DNA from: Eutreptiella sp. 'Long Island Sound 2002'
Lineage: Eukaryota > Euglenozoa > Euglenophyceae > Eutreptiales > Eutreptiaceae
Direction: 5' to 3'
DNA length: 64,000 nucleotides
Assembly: GCA_964036045.1 (NCBI GenBank)
Contig: OZ038382.1
Span: 7,760,853-7,824,852 of the forward strand
Shown: piece by piece, positions 53,601-61,741 of the stretch
How the letters are laid out: each line of letters begins with the position of its first letter
Position numbering within the stretch: position 1 is the stretch's first letter
Position numbers and translations under genes: made by a program
The notes under the pieces: model-generated
Databases searched by the model: none
Told to the model about the DNA's origin: nothing
The model's input: the letters and a program-made list of their open reading frames with translations, nothing else

Positions 53601-55705
53601 AGGAAACAAGGGGAACAATGCTTGGGGTAGTCTCCCTCCTTGTATTCCTCGATCAGCCCTGCCTCCACGCACTCCAAAACTTGCCGCATGATCTCGTCCA
53701 TGTCAGCTTTGGAACATGGATAAGGCTTCGACCTTATTCGATCTTTGGCGTGCTCTTCTTTCAGCTCCAAGTCAAGCTGTACCAGCTTTTTACAGGTTCC
53801 AGGTGATGGCAATGGTCCGAACACCTCTTGGTACTTGTGTAAGATGTTCCACACGCGCTCGTCGTGTTCTTTAACTTTGCTCATGAAGTCCTCGCTCGCT
53901 TGCAGGTTGCTTCGCCCGAATTCATCCTTCTTTTGGTTGTGGAGACCGTCCGGTTTCACTTCTTCGGGTATCCCGACTTCAGTCAACCCAAAAGCACGTT
54001 CACATCTTTTGGTATGTTCTTTCTTCCTCTGGCGTTTGTTCTTCTTGCATCTCTTCGCGCCACCTGTGTTGAGATCCTCATCGGCATAGTAGTCCGTAGT
54101 CTCCCTGTACTCTTCTAACAGGTCACACAGATCGGTGTAGTTCAAGACCTCCGAGTACTCGTCTGTCGCTCCATCATCGTGATCGGGCAAGTAAACCTTA
54201 GACTTCCAGAGGTCTTTCAACTCCTCTTTCTGAATCTGATCGATGCGCGTCCAGAGTAGGGCCTTCACTTCTTCTCGATCCTGCTTTGACATGGGCCACG
54301 ACTCTGTCGGCTTAGCTAGATTCGTCTTTCGCTTCTTTGTTTCGAACCCGTACTGAAATCCATGCCATTCGCTCTTCGGCTGTAGGTTCTCCTCGATGGT
54401 TCGTCGGAGCAACAATTCTTCGTTTTCACAAGCCAAAAGAACGTCGTTGAACATGTCCTCGTACTCCATCGAAGTTGGGTAGCTCCCTTCAGTCACAGGT
54501 GCGATGGTGCTTATACTAGGAGCTTCCGACAGCCCATCGCTGTCGTGCGCTTCTTCCGAGAGTTCACTTTTCTCTTCCGCCGGGAGTTCTCGGTTTCCTT
54601 TGGGTAGTTCTTTGATGGTCACCTTCATGTCTTCGCGTTTTCGGTCTTGTTGCGATTCCTTCAGGTCAGGAAAGTGTTGTAACATGTGCTTTCTTCCCCA
54701 TCCTCGGTTGTTCTTCGTGATCTTCTCGACAACTTCGGGGTTCAAGTCCTCTCGCGCCACCGGGTTGAGCGATCCGTCAACAAGACATAAATTCGTTCGC
54801 CACTTGGGAGCGGGCAGTAGCTCCACCCCGTAGTCAACTTTGTACATAGGAACATCGGGTAGTCGTACTTGGGTTATTGTCAGCTTGGTCAGTAATTCTC
54901 TCCACGCTTTCTTCATCCATTTCCCTTCTTCAGGTACGACAAGGATTACTCGTGCACCTTCCAACACGACTTTCGTCAAGACTTTCTCCATTTGGGAGAA
55001 CGGTGGGTTGGCGTACAGGTACTTCCATCTCCCCAGGTCTCGCCAATCGTACCACCAGGCGCTGTTGCCTTGTCTCCAACAGTAGAGTTCGCTGTCTGTG
55101 TTAACGTGGTTAGCGAAGAGTTCGATAAAATCGTCACCGCAGGGATCATCTTCGATGTTCAACTCCTCGTACGCGTGTAGCTTCATCTCTGTCGCTAAGG
55201 TGTAGGTCTCCAGGGTTAGTAGCATTTCTTTCTCCAAACGCAGCAGCCCTTCGACCTTAACTTCCGTGTCCAGGTCAAAGCTGATGTCCCTCAAGACCTT
55301 TACTCCTTCGACAATCTCCGCGGTCTCTTCGAGGTGCACCTTCTCCCAGTCTCCGTCGTCTGTCTGTACTAGGAGGTGTCTCGGTGACCGAAGGCCCAGG
55401 TAACGAATCTCCGGGTTCTCCTCGAAGAAGTCCTCACCGAGCACTGCGTCGAACGCGTCCGTCTCGAGGACTAAGAAACTTTTCGGTAATCTCCTTCTCC
55501 CCAGAATCACCGTCCCTCTGTACTTCCCTTCGGTCAGGCATATTCTCCCGTCGCCAATACGAATACCTACGCTCGGCGCGTACTCAATTTCTCCCTCAGG
55601 TACGTGTTTCGCCGCCATTATACTGCTCGTAGCCCCCGTATCAATAAAACTTTCAATCGCGGATGCTTCAGTTACTTCGACTGGCAACAGGTAGCCCTTC
55701 CCCAA
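50534..55705 (-). CDS. pol: Retrotransposon Pol polyprotein
   Basis: The open block of 1,723 codons carries: aspartic protease (DTGATSS at 22-28; FDAVLGEDFF at 85-94); a methyltransferase-like segment (YANPPF at 231-236, then ARVILVVPEEGKW); a charged linker; reverse transcriptase (about 640-890; KMDKRSGFWQVDL, MPFGISNAP, and QIDD at 825-828 where YxDD is usual); RNase H (TDASD at 979, with a roughly 40-residue insertion before KNYPTYEQE); integrase (H1223/H1228, C1259/C1262, then D1293, D1353, E1391); a GPY/F-like module; and a chromodomain (1616-1670; WRFLKRWAEY, STWEP). There is no ATG before residue 30, inside the protease, so synthesis must come from Gag by readthrough of UAG at 55718-55720. 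It acts in reverse transcription and integration; the chromodomain probably targets chromatin. Confidence 0.95.
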   Translation of the reverse strand: MGKGYLLPVEVTEASAIESFIDTGATSSIMAAKHVPEGEIEYAPSVGIRIGDGRICLTEGKYRGTVILGRRRLPKSFLVLETDAFDAVLGEDFFEENPEIRYLGLRSPRHLLVQTDDGDWEKVHLEETAEIVEGVKVLRDISFDLDTEVKVEGLLRLEKEMLLTLETYTLATEMKLHAYEELNIEDDPCGDDFIELFANHVNTDSELYCWRQGNSAWWYDWRDLGRWKYLYANPPFSQMEKVLTKVVLEGARVILVVPEEGKWMKKAWRELLTKLTITQVRLPDVPMYKVDYGVELLPAPKWRTNLCLVDGSLNPVAREDLNPEVVEKITKNNRGWGRKHMLQHFPDLKESQQDRKREDMKVTIKELPKGNRELPAEEKSELSEEAHDSDGLSEAPSISTIAPVTEGSYPTSMEYEDMFNDVLLACENEELLLRRTIEENLQPKSEWHGFQYGFETKKRKTNLAKPTESWPMSKQDREEVKALLWTRIDQIQKEELKDLWKSKVYLPDHDDGATDEYSEVLNYTDLCDLLEEYRETTDYYADEDLNTGGAKRCKKNKRQRKKEHTKRCERAFGLTEVGIPEEVKPDGLHNQKKDEFGRSNLQASEDFMSKVKEHDERVWNILHKYQEVFGPLPSPGTCKKLVQLDLELKEEHAKDRIRSKPYPCSKADMDEIMRQVLECVEAGLIEEYKEGDYPKHCSPCFLVAKPGSTAKRLVVDYQKLNRKIKQHSGSLPFMENTVENAADCKFKTKMDKRSGFWQVDLTERAKDMMAFITPQGRIFKWRVMPFGISNAPALFQEMMSQVLCLVKKRPAVQELLTRGAVLEAQIDDVLLGTNSVEDHLVLLSEFFEVCQEQHLRIKLEKCEFLRGEMEYLGFTIGPGWWKPTDAKLRPLLDFDLSEVNGKAEGVKKIRQFVGSCNFYRRHLKNFTFSSAPLTDLIKNETKWQWTEKEQAALEEMKGKLKNCLILGVPRPVGEMLLVTDASDVGGGGTLFQWQRLNREMCQEVDQKLRTLGVNRDGTLRHEYNEDEWRLVPLGHWNWKWNDARKNYPTYEQEIMSGVLLLASQTRIVGSNLVTWLCDQEPAQAFLHKPPPEQKRIRRWWTFLSQLRLATFHIPGVKNELCNYLSRGSFNDLLGRDTEELAKEAFAKMDVQLDLFAKATPSKSTEWKVTDLLPEYPILKTLKEGRSFVDDGGVQWARTASHLYREEVICVPSTHVKSMGRWAHKTNGHLGVERTRWFFEKHFCTTLSQERLNEVLREVCMECSCSKAKQSTSADQGLTAHLPIPRMVNSVLYLDFTEMPKYSGHDFALLVTCGLSRYTRVFPLTKRCDGETVLKELFEGWIQAYGMPKRIHSDRDIRFTSNTGWYTGVLKNMGVEVDFGTPNYKRKNTQCERQIKAFKAITRILLAEESSRNWIKLVPVAVYMMNNQISSRTGYAPTELFLGRPGFFYEFPTADDCNVKVKGWLEEQRTMAEKAQELLTRVRNREHRRQNRGKSHAEYREGDLVLVHHTRFPRWPRNDLDLPYFGPYLVTEVGPSTVKVKASPSMGGFVDVGYNQLKRYTAVEDDDLEAWEELAIEAERSKMAADEDENEGGVQEEDGVQQLPEMDDEEMKEKDCYTVDSILQHKYKHGWRFLKRWAEYEVSDSTWEPISAFVLDNGNLTYQFVSYCRLHDLSGILETARKMVQRKSERTLRREEKREEARKRVDDEQEPEAVPRRSKRLRAN

Positions 55706-55720
55706 AGAGCCGCCTCCCTA
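55706..55720 (-). promoter_or_regulatory. gag-pol UAG readthrough site
   Basis: On the minus strand GACAAG-TAG-GGAGGCGGC joins gag and pol without a frame change. A G immediately after UAG and a purine-rich GGAGG context resemble the best-known retroviral readthrough junction. The absence of an ATG at the start of pol supports suppression over reinitiation. Confidence 0.75.
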
Positions 55721-57991
55721 CTTGTCTTGCGGAGGGAGTGGCTTTGCGTCCATCGTCAACGCAAGTCCACAGGATTTGGCCATGTTGGTAAGGTTCTCTT
55801 GAAGCTTGAGGAACCTCCTTCTCTTTCGATTGCTTGGTCCTTCTTCTCCTTCAGCGGTTTCAGGCAAGGGAATCGCGTTGGGTGGCGGTGTGGTTTGGCT
55901 TGGTTGTCCTTTGCCGGATTCTCCTTTGCCACCTTTCTCTCCGTTGCCTTTGCCCTTTCCGTCGCCTTTGCCTTTTCCGTCGCCTTTGCCTTTCCCTTTG
56001 CCAGGATCTTCTGCTTGTTTCTTGGCTGCAGCGCGGGCTTTCCTCTCGTCCCTTTCTTTCGTCCAGCATTGGTCATGAGCATGGTTCCTTTTCCCACAGT
56101 ACTCGCACCACACGATGGAATGGAATTGAGGCGGTTGCCATACCCACTCTCCGCGACCGCCTCCACGACCGCTGCCTTTCCCACGTCCTTTTCCTTTGCC
56201 TTTGCCTCCGTTGCCTTTTTGTCCTTCTGACCAGTATAAGTCTTGGATTTCTTCGTCTTGACCAGCTTCGGGAGGCGGTTCTTGGTTTTGGTTTTTGTTC
56301 TTGTTCCCTCCTTTCAGGAAATTGAGTTGAGCTTCGCGTTCCCCTTCGACATGTTGGTCTGATATTCGTTCGAGGGCGAGTTCCTCCAGCAAGTCAGCCA
56401 AGTCTTGATAGGTGTGCGTCTTCGCCTTCCTTTCCACGGTCGACCGACATTCGGTCCAAGTCTTCTTCTGAATCTTTCGGGTCAGCAAAAGGAGTTTCTC
56501 GGTCTCGGACATAGGAATCTTCAACTGGGTCATAAGGCTTTTGAGCTTCTGCAGCAGTTGACGAACATCGGCAGGAGTTGGGAGTTCTTTAAGTTTCTGT
56601 ACTTTCTCCAAGGCTCCGCGAATGGATGCATCCGTCTCGAAGTGAGGGAAGGCAGACTCCACTTGTTTCAGAAAGTGTACCCATGATTCCGACGTGGTTA
56701 AGATGTCGTCTACCACTCCTCGAAGCCATTCGTTCTTGCAGCCTGTCACGATCAGGTCGGCGCGGGTCATCTCATCTGCAGCTTTCTGCCCTGTCATTCG
56801 TAGGTACCTCACGACGTCACGCGCGTACAGGTCGAGGGGCTTCCCAGTGAACACAGGTAGAGGTATCTCCAGCTTTCCTTTCGCTGTGCCCTTCGTACCA
56901 CTCCCTGAATCTTTGCTGTCGTCGAGATCGCTGTCATCCACCTTGGAAGGTGAAACGGCGAGCAGTGCAAGCGCCGTTAACCCATGCTTGTCGCGCGCCT
57001 CCTGCAAGCTACCCACCTTGATCCTCACAGCAAACTCGTCCGGCAGGTACGACTCCTTGATCCTCGGAAGGAAGGGTGAAATGCCTTTCTGATGTTCGTC
57101 TAACAGGTGGAGTCCGGTTACCTTGGAGAGCGCAGAAGTGTTCAGGTCACTTTCGATGCGACTTTTCCCGGACTCCTCCAACTCGTCTAACCGTCGGGAG
57201 ATCTTCTTCTGCTCCTCCAACATCTTCGACAACGAGTCTTGGATTTCCGTCGCACGGCTCAGCTTCGACGTCGTGGACGCCACCGACGCACCTTTGCTGG
57301 TTGTCGACCTTTTCGTCTTTGTCGAACGAGAAGTGTGAGAACTTGTCGAGGAAGTGGGAGGTGAGGAAGGTGGTCCTGGTTTTCCAAACTTGAACTCACC
57401 TATGTCATGCTTCTTCCCTTTTGACCTCTCGGACACTGTTGTTCTCGACTCCCTATCCTCATCCTTCCTCTCGTCCACTCTCCCTGACTCAATCCTGGCC
57501 ATCATGGTCCTAAACCACTCTAGCTTACCCTCGCTCGCTAGTTCCTTCGCAAAGTCAACTGCTTGCTTCCATTCCTCCGGTTCACCTACGCTGCCGTCTT
57601 CGTGCTTGGCGTCGTCCCTGTCGACGCTTTCGTGCCTTTCACCTCGAGCGTCTTCGCGCATGGGTTCGTGTCCACGAGCGTCCTCGCGCACTTCTGTCTC
57701 TGCGCTGGGACCCGACACATCTCGCACCTTTATCTCTGGATCAGGGTTGAGACTTTTAGACGCAGGGTCTTCTGAGGATGAGGGTTTAGATTCAAGGACT
57801 TCCTTTAACTCTCGTCTGTATTCTTTCACAGACTCTGAACTGGTCTCATGGGACTCATCTGTGGAGGTTGTTGTAGGGGTGTCTTTTTCTTTCGCCTCAG
57901 TTGTGGTTGGGGAATCCATGTCACTCGTCTTATCACAGTTCAGATTCAAACAGGCAGAACTGTTCACAGAACTGACAGAACAGACAGACAC
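55718..57991 (-). CDS. gag: Retrotransposon Gag protein
   Basis: 757 residues from the ATG at 57991, the first Met in the frame, 58 bp inside the 5' LTR boundary. The N-terminal third is Ser/Thr/Glu-rich and disordered. A coiled-coil-like segment lies at about 250-275 (SKMLEEQKKISRRLDELEE). A capsid-like helical core spans about 375-560, opening LEIPLPVFTGKPLDLYARD. A Gly/Lys-rich basic stretch precedes a CCHC zinc knuckle (CEYCGKRNHAHDQC, 629-642), which binds RNA. A second GKGKGDGKG tract follows. It ends at UAG in the same frame as pol. It packages element RNA into particles; the knuckle and basic tracts suggest nucleocapsid function. Confidence 0.92.
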   Translation of the reverse strand: MSVCSVSSVNSSACLNLNCDKTSDMDSPTTTEAKEKDTPTTTSTDESHETSSESVKEYRRELKEVLESKPSSSEDPASKSLNPDPEIKVRDVSGPSAETEVREDARGHEPMREDARGERHESVDRDDAKHEDGSVGEPEEWKQAVDFAKELASEGKLEWFRTMMARIESGRVDERKDEDRESRTTVSERSKGKKHDIGEFKFGKPGPPSSPPTSSTSSHTSRSTKTKRSTTSKGASVASTTSKLSRATEIQDSLSKMLEEQKKISRRLDELEESGKSRIESDLNTSALSKVTGLHLLDEHQKGISPFLPRIKESYLPDEFAVRIKVGSLQEARDKHGLTALALLAVSPSKVDDSDLDDSKDSGSGTKGTAKGKLEIPLPVFTGKPLDLYARDVVRYLRMTGQKAADEMTRADLIVTGCKNEWLRGVVDDILTTSESWVHFLKQVESAFPHFETDASIRGALEKVQKLKELPTPADVRQLLQKLKSLMTQLKIPMSETEKLLLLTRKIQKKTWTECRSTVERKAKTHTYQDLADLLEELALERISDQHVEGEREAQLNFLKGGNKNKNQNQEPPPEAGQDEEIQDLYWSEGQKGNGGKGKGKGRGKGSGRGGGRGEWVWQPPQFHSIVWCEYCGKRNHAHDQCWTKERDERKARAAAKKQAEDPGKGKGKGDGKGKGDGKGKGNGEKGGKGESGKGQPSQTTPPPNAIPLPETAEGEEGPSNRKRRRFLKLQENLTNMAKSCGLALTMDAKPLPPQDK

Positions 57992-58038
57992 AGACAGATC
58001 AGGCGCCTTTGTATAGTTGACACCTTCAGAATCGTTCG

Positions 58039-58049
58039 CTCTGCTACCA
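58039..58049 (-). promoter_or_regulatory. Primer-binding site, initiator-tRNA type
   Basis: On the minus strand TGGTAGCAGAG directly follows (overlapping by one base) the 5' LTR. Its complement CTCTGCTACCA equals the 3' end, with CCA, of initiator methionine tRNAs of the animal type. That tRNA identity is from established knowledge, not from this sequence. Confidence 0.75.
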
Positions 58050-58588
58050 CTAAGATTTAGGCTCTAACCAGCACCCCTTAGAAAGCACTGCACCTTGGAC
58101 TCATTCATTGTATCACACTGAGGCTGTACAAACACAGAGTATGTGACAAACCACTGACTTATTTACACTCGCAGTTTTCCATTCACTTCGTTTACTTTAC
58201 ACGCTTTGCTTATTTGCTTTCTCTATTGCCCTTTGCTTGTTATTTGTGTTGTGCACATGTGACCACCATGGGTATTTCCTACCAAGAGCAAAAGAATGAA
58301 TAGCGCCAATAGCCCACAAAGGCTCCCACTCAAAGAGGGGCGCATAGCACGAAACTGTGTTAAATAGTAGTAAAAGCGACTCCAATAGCCTTAGAGACAC
58401 AGGGTTGCAATGATACAAAATCAGTATAAATGACCATCCAAATCATGATCATCATGCATCAGTGACCATCCAAATTATGATCTTCATGCATCAGCAAATG
58501 ACATGCATGCCAGTAAAATGACATCAATGTGTCGATCTGTCAAAACCTTTTTATCCTGTGGTGCTTAGGATTGTGGGTCCACTTCACT
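58049..58588 (-). repeat. 5' LTR
   Basis: Direct repeat of 48446-48985 with six substitutions by eye. It should hold the element promoter and start site; I cannot place a TATA box with confidence. Confidence 0.92.
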
Positions 58589-58593
58589 CATAG
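58589..58593. repeat. Target-site duplication CATAG (right)
   Basis: Second copy of the 5-bp duplication at 48441-48445. Confidence 0.85.
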
Positions 58594-58734
58594 TAGCTCT
58601 TGGGATGCAGACTGGGCCATTTTGGCATTCTAGGCCGCATTTTTGGGTCTATAGCTCTAGTATGCTAGGACAAAAGAATACAACCAGGGACATGCAATGT
58701 GCACTCTTTGTTTTGGGTCCCATAGGAGCTGAGG

Positions 58735-58960
58735 TGGCATGGCATGTGGCACTGAGGTCGCGGTAGGTGGGAGATGGCCGCTCCTGAGAATCGCCGACCC
58801 TGCTCCTGAGGAGCCAGCTCCTCAGGAGCACCGACCCTGGCTCCTCAGGAGCACCGACCCTGGTGCTGCTCCTCAGGAGCACCGACCCTGATAAATGCTC
58901 CTCAGGAGCACCGACCCTTCACCACCTCCAGGGTCGGTGATTCTCAGGAGCGGCGGTTGT
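58735..58960 (+). repeat. Palindromic 13-mer array A
   Basis: Units of GCTCCTCAGGAGC (a perfect palindrome around its centre base) joined by ACCGACCCTGG-type spacers, about seven in all, introduced by GGTGGGAGATGGCCGCTCCT. Its complement, in inverted order, is the array at 61357-61610. Confidence 0.85.
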
Positions 58961-59590
58961 CTTGTTAAGCATTTTGCTCCTAAGGAGCCAGGGTCATTGC
59001 TCCTCAAGAGCTAGGGGCGTGGCTCCTCAGGAGCTAGGGTCAAAGGTTGGCATTGCTCCGCAGGAGGAAGGGGTTCGGGAAAAAAAATCGAAATTTGACA
59101 GTCAACGATGGTCTATGTATGGTGTCTTCCATGATGTATGCATTTAGAAGTGGAATGGTTGTCATGAAATTTCAATTGTTGGTTTTCCCCAGCGTATGCG
59201 CCATAATTGATTACGCTGATATTTTCTACTTTGGAAACGACCTCTCACGAGCTTAGAAAAGGAAAAAAAAAAGGCTGTTGAACCAGAACACACCAAAACA
59301 GGGTATCGCGATTTGTATGTCGCGAAGCGCCCTGATTCAGGCAGCAGGAGAAAATGAACTGTCGTCCCCATTCAAAGCTGAACCATACACAAATGTTCAT
59401 TCGTACATCCAACTCACTCATCCATCATTAGAAGCTTTCGCCGTGTTCCAAATTACGCCTGTCCACAATTAGTGGTAAGTCGTTGGTGACCAATGGTTGA
59501 CAACGGGATGACCAGTTTGCTGGGTAAATAACTGGCCTCAAGCCGTCACTCTACCCTTGAAATCGAAGACAATGATGGTCACAGTTTCAG

Positions 59591-59695
59591 CACTGCAGCT
59601 TCGTCAACAGCATTTGGACGTTCAAGGGCGGAAAGCACGTGCAGTACATCCTCGACCAGATAACTGACAAGATCGGTGAAAAATTGAAGAGGAAG
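59591..59695 (+). CDS. DNA topoisomerase II exon (ATPase/transducer domain)
   Basis: Acceptor CACAGTTTCAG and donor AGGAAG|GTATTT bound 35 codons. The peptide HCSFVNSIWTFKGGKHVQYI continues LDQITDKIGEKLKRK and matches the conserved SFVNSI-x-T-x-KGG-x-HV-x-Y-x-x-DQI block of type IIA topoisomerases, in the transducer part of the N-terminal gate. The usual Ala-Thr after SI is Trp-Thr-Phe here. Topoisomerase II passes one duplex through another using ATP, in the nucleus. The rest of the gene was not found in the window, so this may be part of a large intron-rich gene or a captured fragment. Confidence 0.85.
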
Positions 59696-59919
59696 GTATT
59701 TCAGCGGGGGGGGGCAAACCTGTGCGCCCTTCGATGCGTTTTGATCTTTTTTGTGTAGTTTTCGATCATTGAGTTCTTGTCGTAGTCTGGGGGTAGTTGC
59801 GTGGACTTCACGTTGTGCAAGATCCACTGCACAAGTTGTGCACTGTGCACAACAAATGCAAAGATGCTTGACGACACAGCGGTGAGGCGCTGCCAACTCT
59901 CCTCTTCTTTTGGCTGCAG
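59696..59919 (+). other. Intron within topoisomerase II
   Basis: A 224-nt GT-AG intron, GTATTTCAG...TTGGCTGCAG, phase 0. It is short compared with the introns of the LRR/EF-hand gene. It contains a G run at 59707-59715. Confidence 0.75.
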
Positions 59920-59983
59920 AAAATCGATACAAAGCCCCACGTCATCAGAAATGATTTGTGGGTTTTCGGCAATTGTCTGATTG
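59920..59983 (+). CDS. DNA topoisomerase II exon, continuation
   Basis: Acceptor TTTGGCTGCAG and donor GATTG|GTATGT enclose 64 nt. Read in phase 0 after the previous exon it gives KIDTKPHVIRNDLWVFGNCL-I plus one base G. That fits the family block KPxxVKNxLWVFVNCLIENP, where the next codon is GAA (Glu), so the phase-1 donor is as expected. A Gly replaces the usual Val in WVFVN. I did not find the following exon before 64 kb. Confidence 0.85.
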
Positions 59984-61356
59984 GTATGTCTCTACTGGAC
60001 ACTGCACAATTGCTCCCGCAAAAATCTGCACTACGTGCCCTCACTGTACAATACATATGCTGTATGGTACCAATTTTCATATCTTTGGACCGTAAGGCTC
60101 CATTGCAATTTGATGTGTTACTTGAATTATTGATGCGCCAATTGGACTACAAATTAGTATTCATTTTTGGTTGATTATTTACTTTGTCAATTTCGGGATA
60201 GGATTTTTTGTGCATTTTGCGTACTGCTTGATGCATCATTTTCATCCAAAGTCTGATGCAACACAACGGGCAATGATGCTGTATGGAACAATTGTATTCT
60301 CGTGGGGTCCGAAAGTTCAATGAATGCGAATCTTCTAAAGTAAGGCAGATGAAGTGCAATTTTGTGGTTTCTCCCGCAACCAATGGAATTGATGGTAGAA
60401 AAGGTGGTGTTGATTGCTATGTGATTGGTGCCAATACAAAATGTCAATTGTTATACCCATGTATTTAGGTTTAAGTGCTTGCTGCATGGTTCTTTGGCTA
60501 AGGCATTAGGAAAAAAGGTTGATTGAAAAAGATAGCACAAGAGGTTAAAGACTAAAAATGCCCAATCAAAGCAAAAACATAGTTTTCATTGCGGTTTCAA
60601 AGTAGAGGCAATGATGTTGTTTGCAAAACAAAATTACACCCAAGTTGCATGGCTATAAGAGCTTCAAATTCACCTTTTTGAGACGAAGTATTTTGTTAAT
60701 TGACGTTGGTCACAAAGCAAACATTGAAGCAAAGGAAACAAATGTCTAGTAGACTTTCTAAAGCGCAATGCAACTTTTGGGTTGTTGGTAATGTTCCAAG
60801 AATGATGCGGAGCGGATGTTGAAATGATGCGAAACAACAAGCACAAAGTGAAAAGCACTTAGGTTTGTTTTAGCTCCCCGAAAGACACAGAGGGTGCTCC
60901 TCCGGAGCAAAATTGCTCTTCAGGAGAAATAGTGGTTCTTCCCAAGATCAGTGATTCAAACAAACGACTTGGTTCACTGAAAAATTTTTGGAGGAAACCT
61001 CTAGTTGAACCCCCAAAGCTAACAAAAATGCAACTTTGATCTGCCTTGTTGGCAATCTTGCATGCACGATGGGCACCGTGTACGAAAAAGTACACATAAG
61101 TAATCAAAAATTGGGAATAAGTCTTTTTGTTTTGGTTCCTGAGGGCCGCTTTTGTTCGGAAGCAGAATCGTTCCCAAGGAGCAGAGGTGGTGTTCTTCAG
61201 GATCAATGATGTAGACATGAGGAAAGCCTGTAAGAGTCCAAAAATGCGACTTTTATCCAAGTTGTTGGTAACTTTGCAGCCACAATGGGCACCCTTTGTA
61301 GAAAATATGCAAAGTACTCAGCTAAAAGTGAAAAAACAACCATTTTCTGTTTTGGC
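59984..61356. other. AT-rich stretch with diverged long repeats
   Basis: Segments at about 60750-60900, 60990-61110 and 61220-61345 share the pattern AATGCAACTTTTG..GTTGTTGGTAA and GGGCACC(G/C)T with GAAAA(A/T)GTAC. They look like diverged copies of a unit of about 250-290 bp. Isolated GGTGCTCCTCCGGAGCAAAA and TTGCTCTTCAGGAG near 60893-60927 are relics of the 13-mer palindrome. No further topoisomerase exon was recognised. Confidence 0.5.
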
Positions 61357-61610
61357 TCCTCAGGAGCCAGGGTCGGTGCTCCTCAGGAGCCAACTTGCTC
61401 CTCAGGAGCAGGGTCGGTGCTCCTCAGGAGCTTTGGCTCCTGAGGAGCCAGGGTCGGTGCTCCTCAGGAGCCCCGTCAGGGTCGGTGCTCCTGAGGAGCT
61501 AGGGTCGGTGCTCCTGAGGAGCACCCCAGGGTCGGAGCTCCTCAGGAGCCAGGGTCGGTGCTCCTCAGGAGCAGGAGCCAGGGGCGGCTCCTGTCAGGAG
61601 CGGCCATCTC
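61357..61610 (-). repeat. Palindromic 13-mer array B, inverted relative to A
   Basis: About ten GCTCCTCAGGAGC or GCTCCTGAGGAGC units with CAGGGTCGGT spacers. It ends GGAGCGGCCATCTCCCACCA, the reverse complement of the start of array A. Confidence 0.85.
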
Positions 61611-61652
61611 CCACCACCCGAGGTCGCTGCCATGTCACATGGGATCATCGTA

Positions 61653-61741
61653 CTTAGCTAGGCTGACTGGGTATTGAACCCAGGACCTCTCAAAAAGAGG
61701 TGCCCCAGCCCCCTAGGGTGCACACCAGTAGGATAGCTAAG
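61653..61741 (-). other. tRNA-like sequence with perfect T-arm
   Basis: On the minus strand an 8-bp acceptor-like stem (CTTAGCTA/TAGCTAAG), a 5-bp stem with 7-nt loop (ACCTC-TTTTTGA-GAGGT) and a perfect T-arm (CTGGG-TTCAATA-CCCAG) can be drawn. The D region is too long, the variable region has one base, and extra bases separate T-arm and acceptor. I therefore read it as a tRNA-derived SINE or tRNA-like repeat, not a functional tRNA-Lys. It lies directly beside array B. Confidence 0.5.

Larger units (their letters stand above)
48446..58588 (-). mobile_element. Complete Ty3/gypsy chromodomain LTR retrotransposon
   Basis: A 10,143-bp element on the minus strand: 5' LTR (58049-58588), primer-binding site, gag, in-frame UAG, pol (protease, NPPF domain, reverse transcriptase, RNase H, integrase, chromodomain), a 1.5-kb 3' region with an antisense ORF, purine tract, and 3' LTR (48446-48985). 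I count six substitutions between the LTRs over 540 bp (about 99% identity). Both gag and pol frames are intact and the target duplication is exact, so insertion was recent and the copy may be autonomous. Order RT-RNase H-integrase plus a C-terminal chromodomain places it with chromovirus-like Ty3/gypsy elements. Confidence 0.95.

Noticed and set aside
58735-58960. CRISPR array or recombination site cluster
   Set aside because: The palindromic 13-mer units are separated by a conserved spacer, not by unique ones; it is better read as a satellite.
59701-59940. Minus-strand ORF over the topoisomerase intron and second exon
   Set aside because: The plus-strand exon matches a conserved family block with correct splice sites; the minus frame has no recognisable content.
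60295-60470. Possible further topoisomerase II exon
   Set aside because: The frame is open, but I could not match it to the block that follows LIENP, and no acceptor gives the required phase 1.
61653-61741. Functional tRNA-Lys(UUU) gene
   Set aside because: The T-arm and anticodon-like arm are good, but the D region is too long, the variable region has one base, and six bases separate T-arm and acceptor stem.
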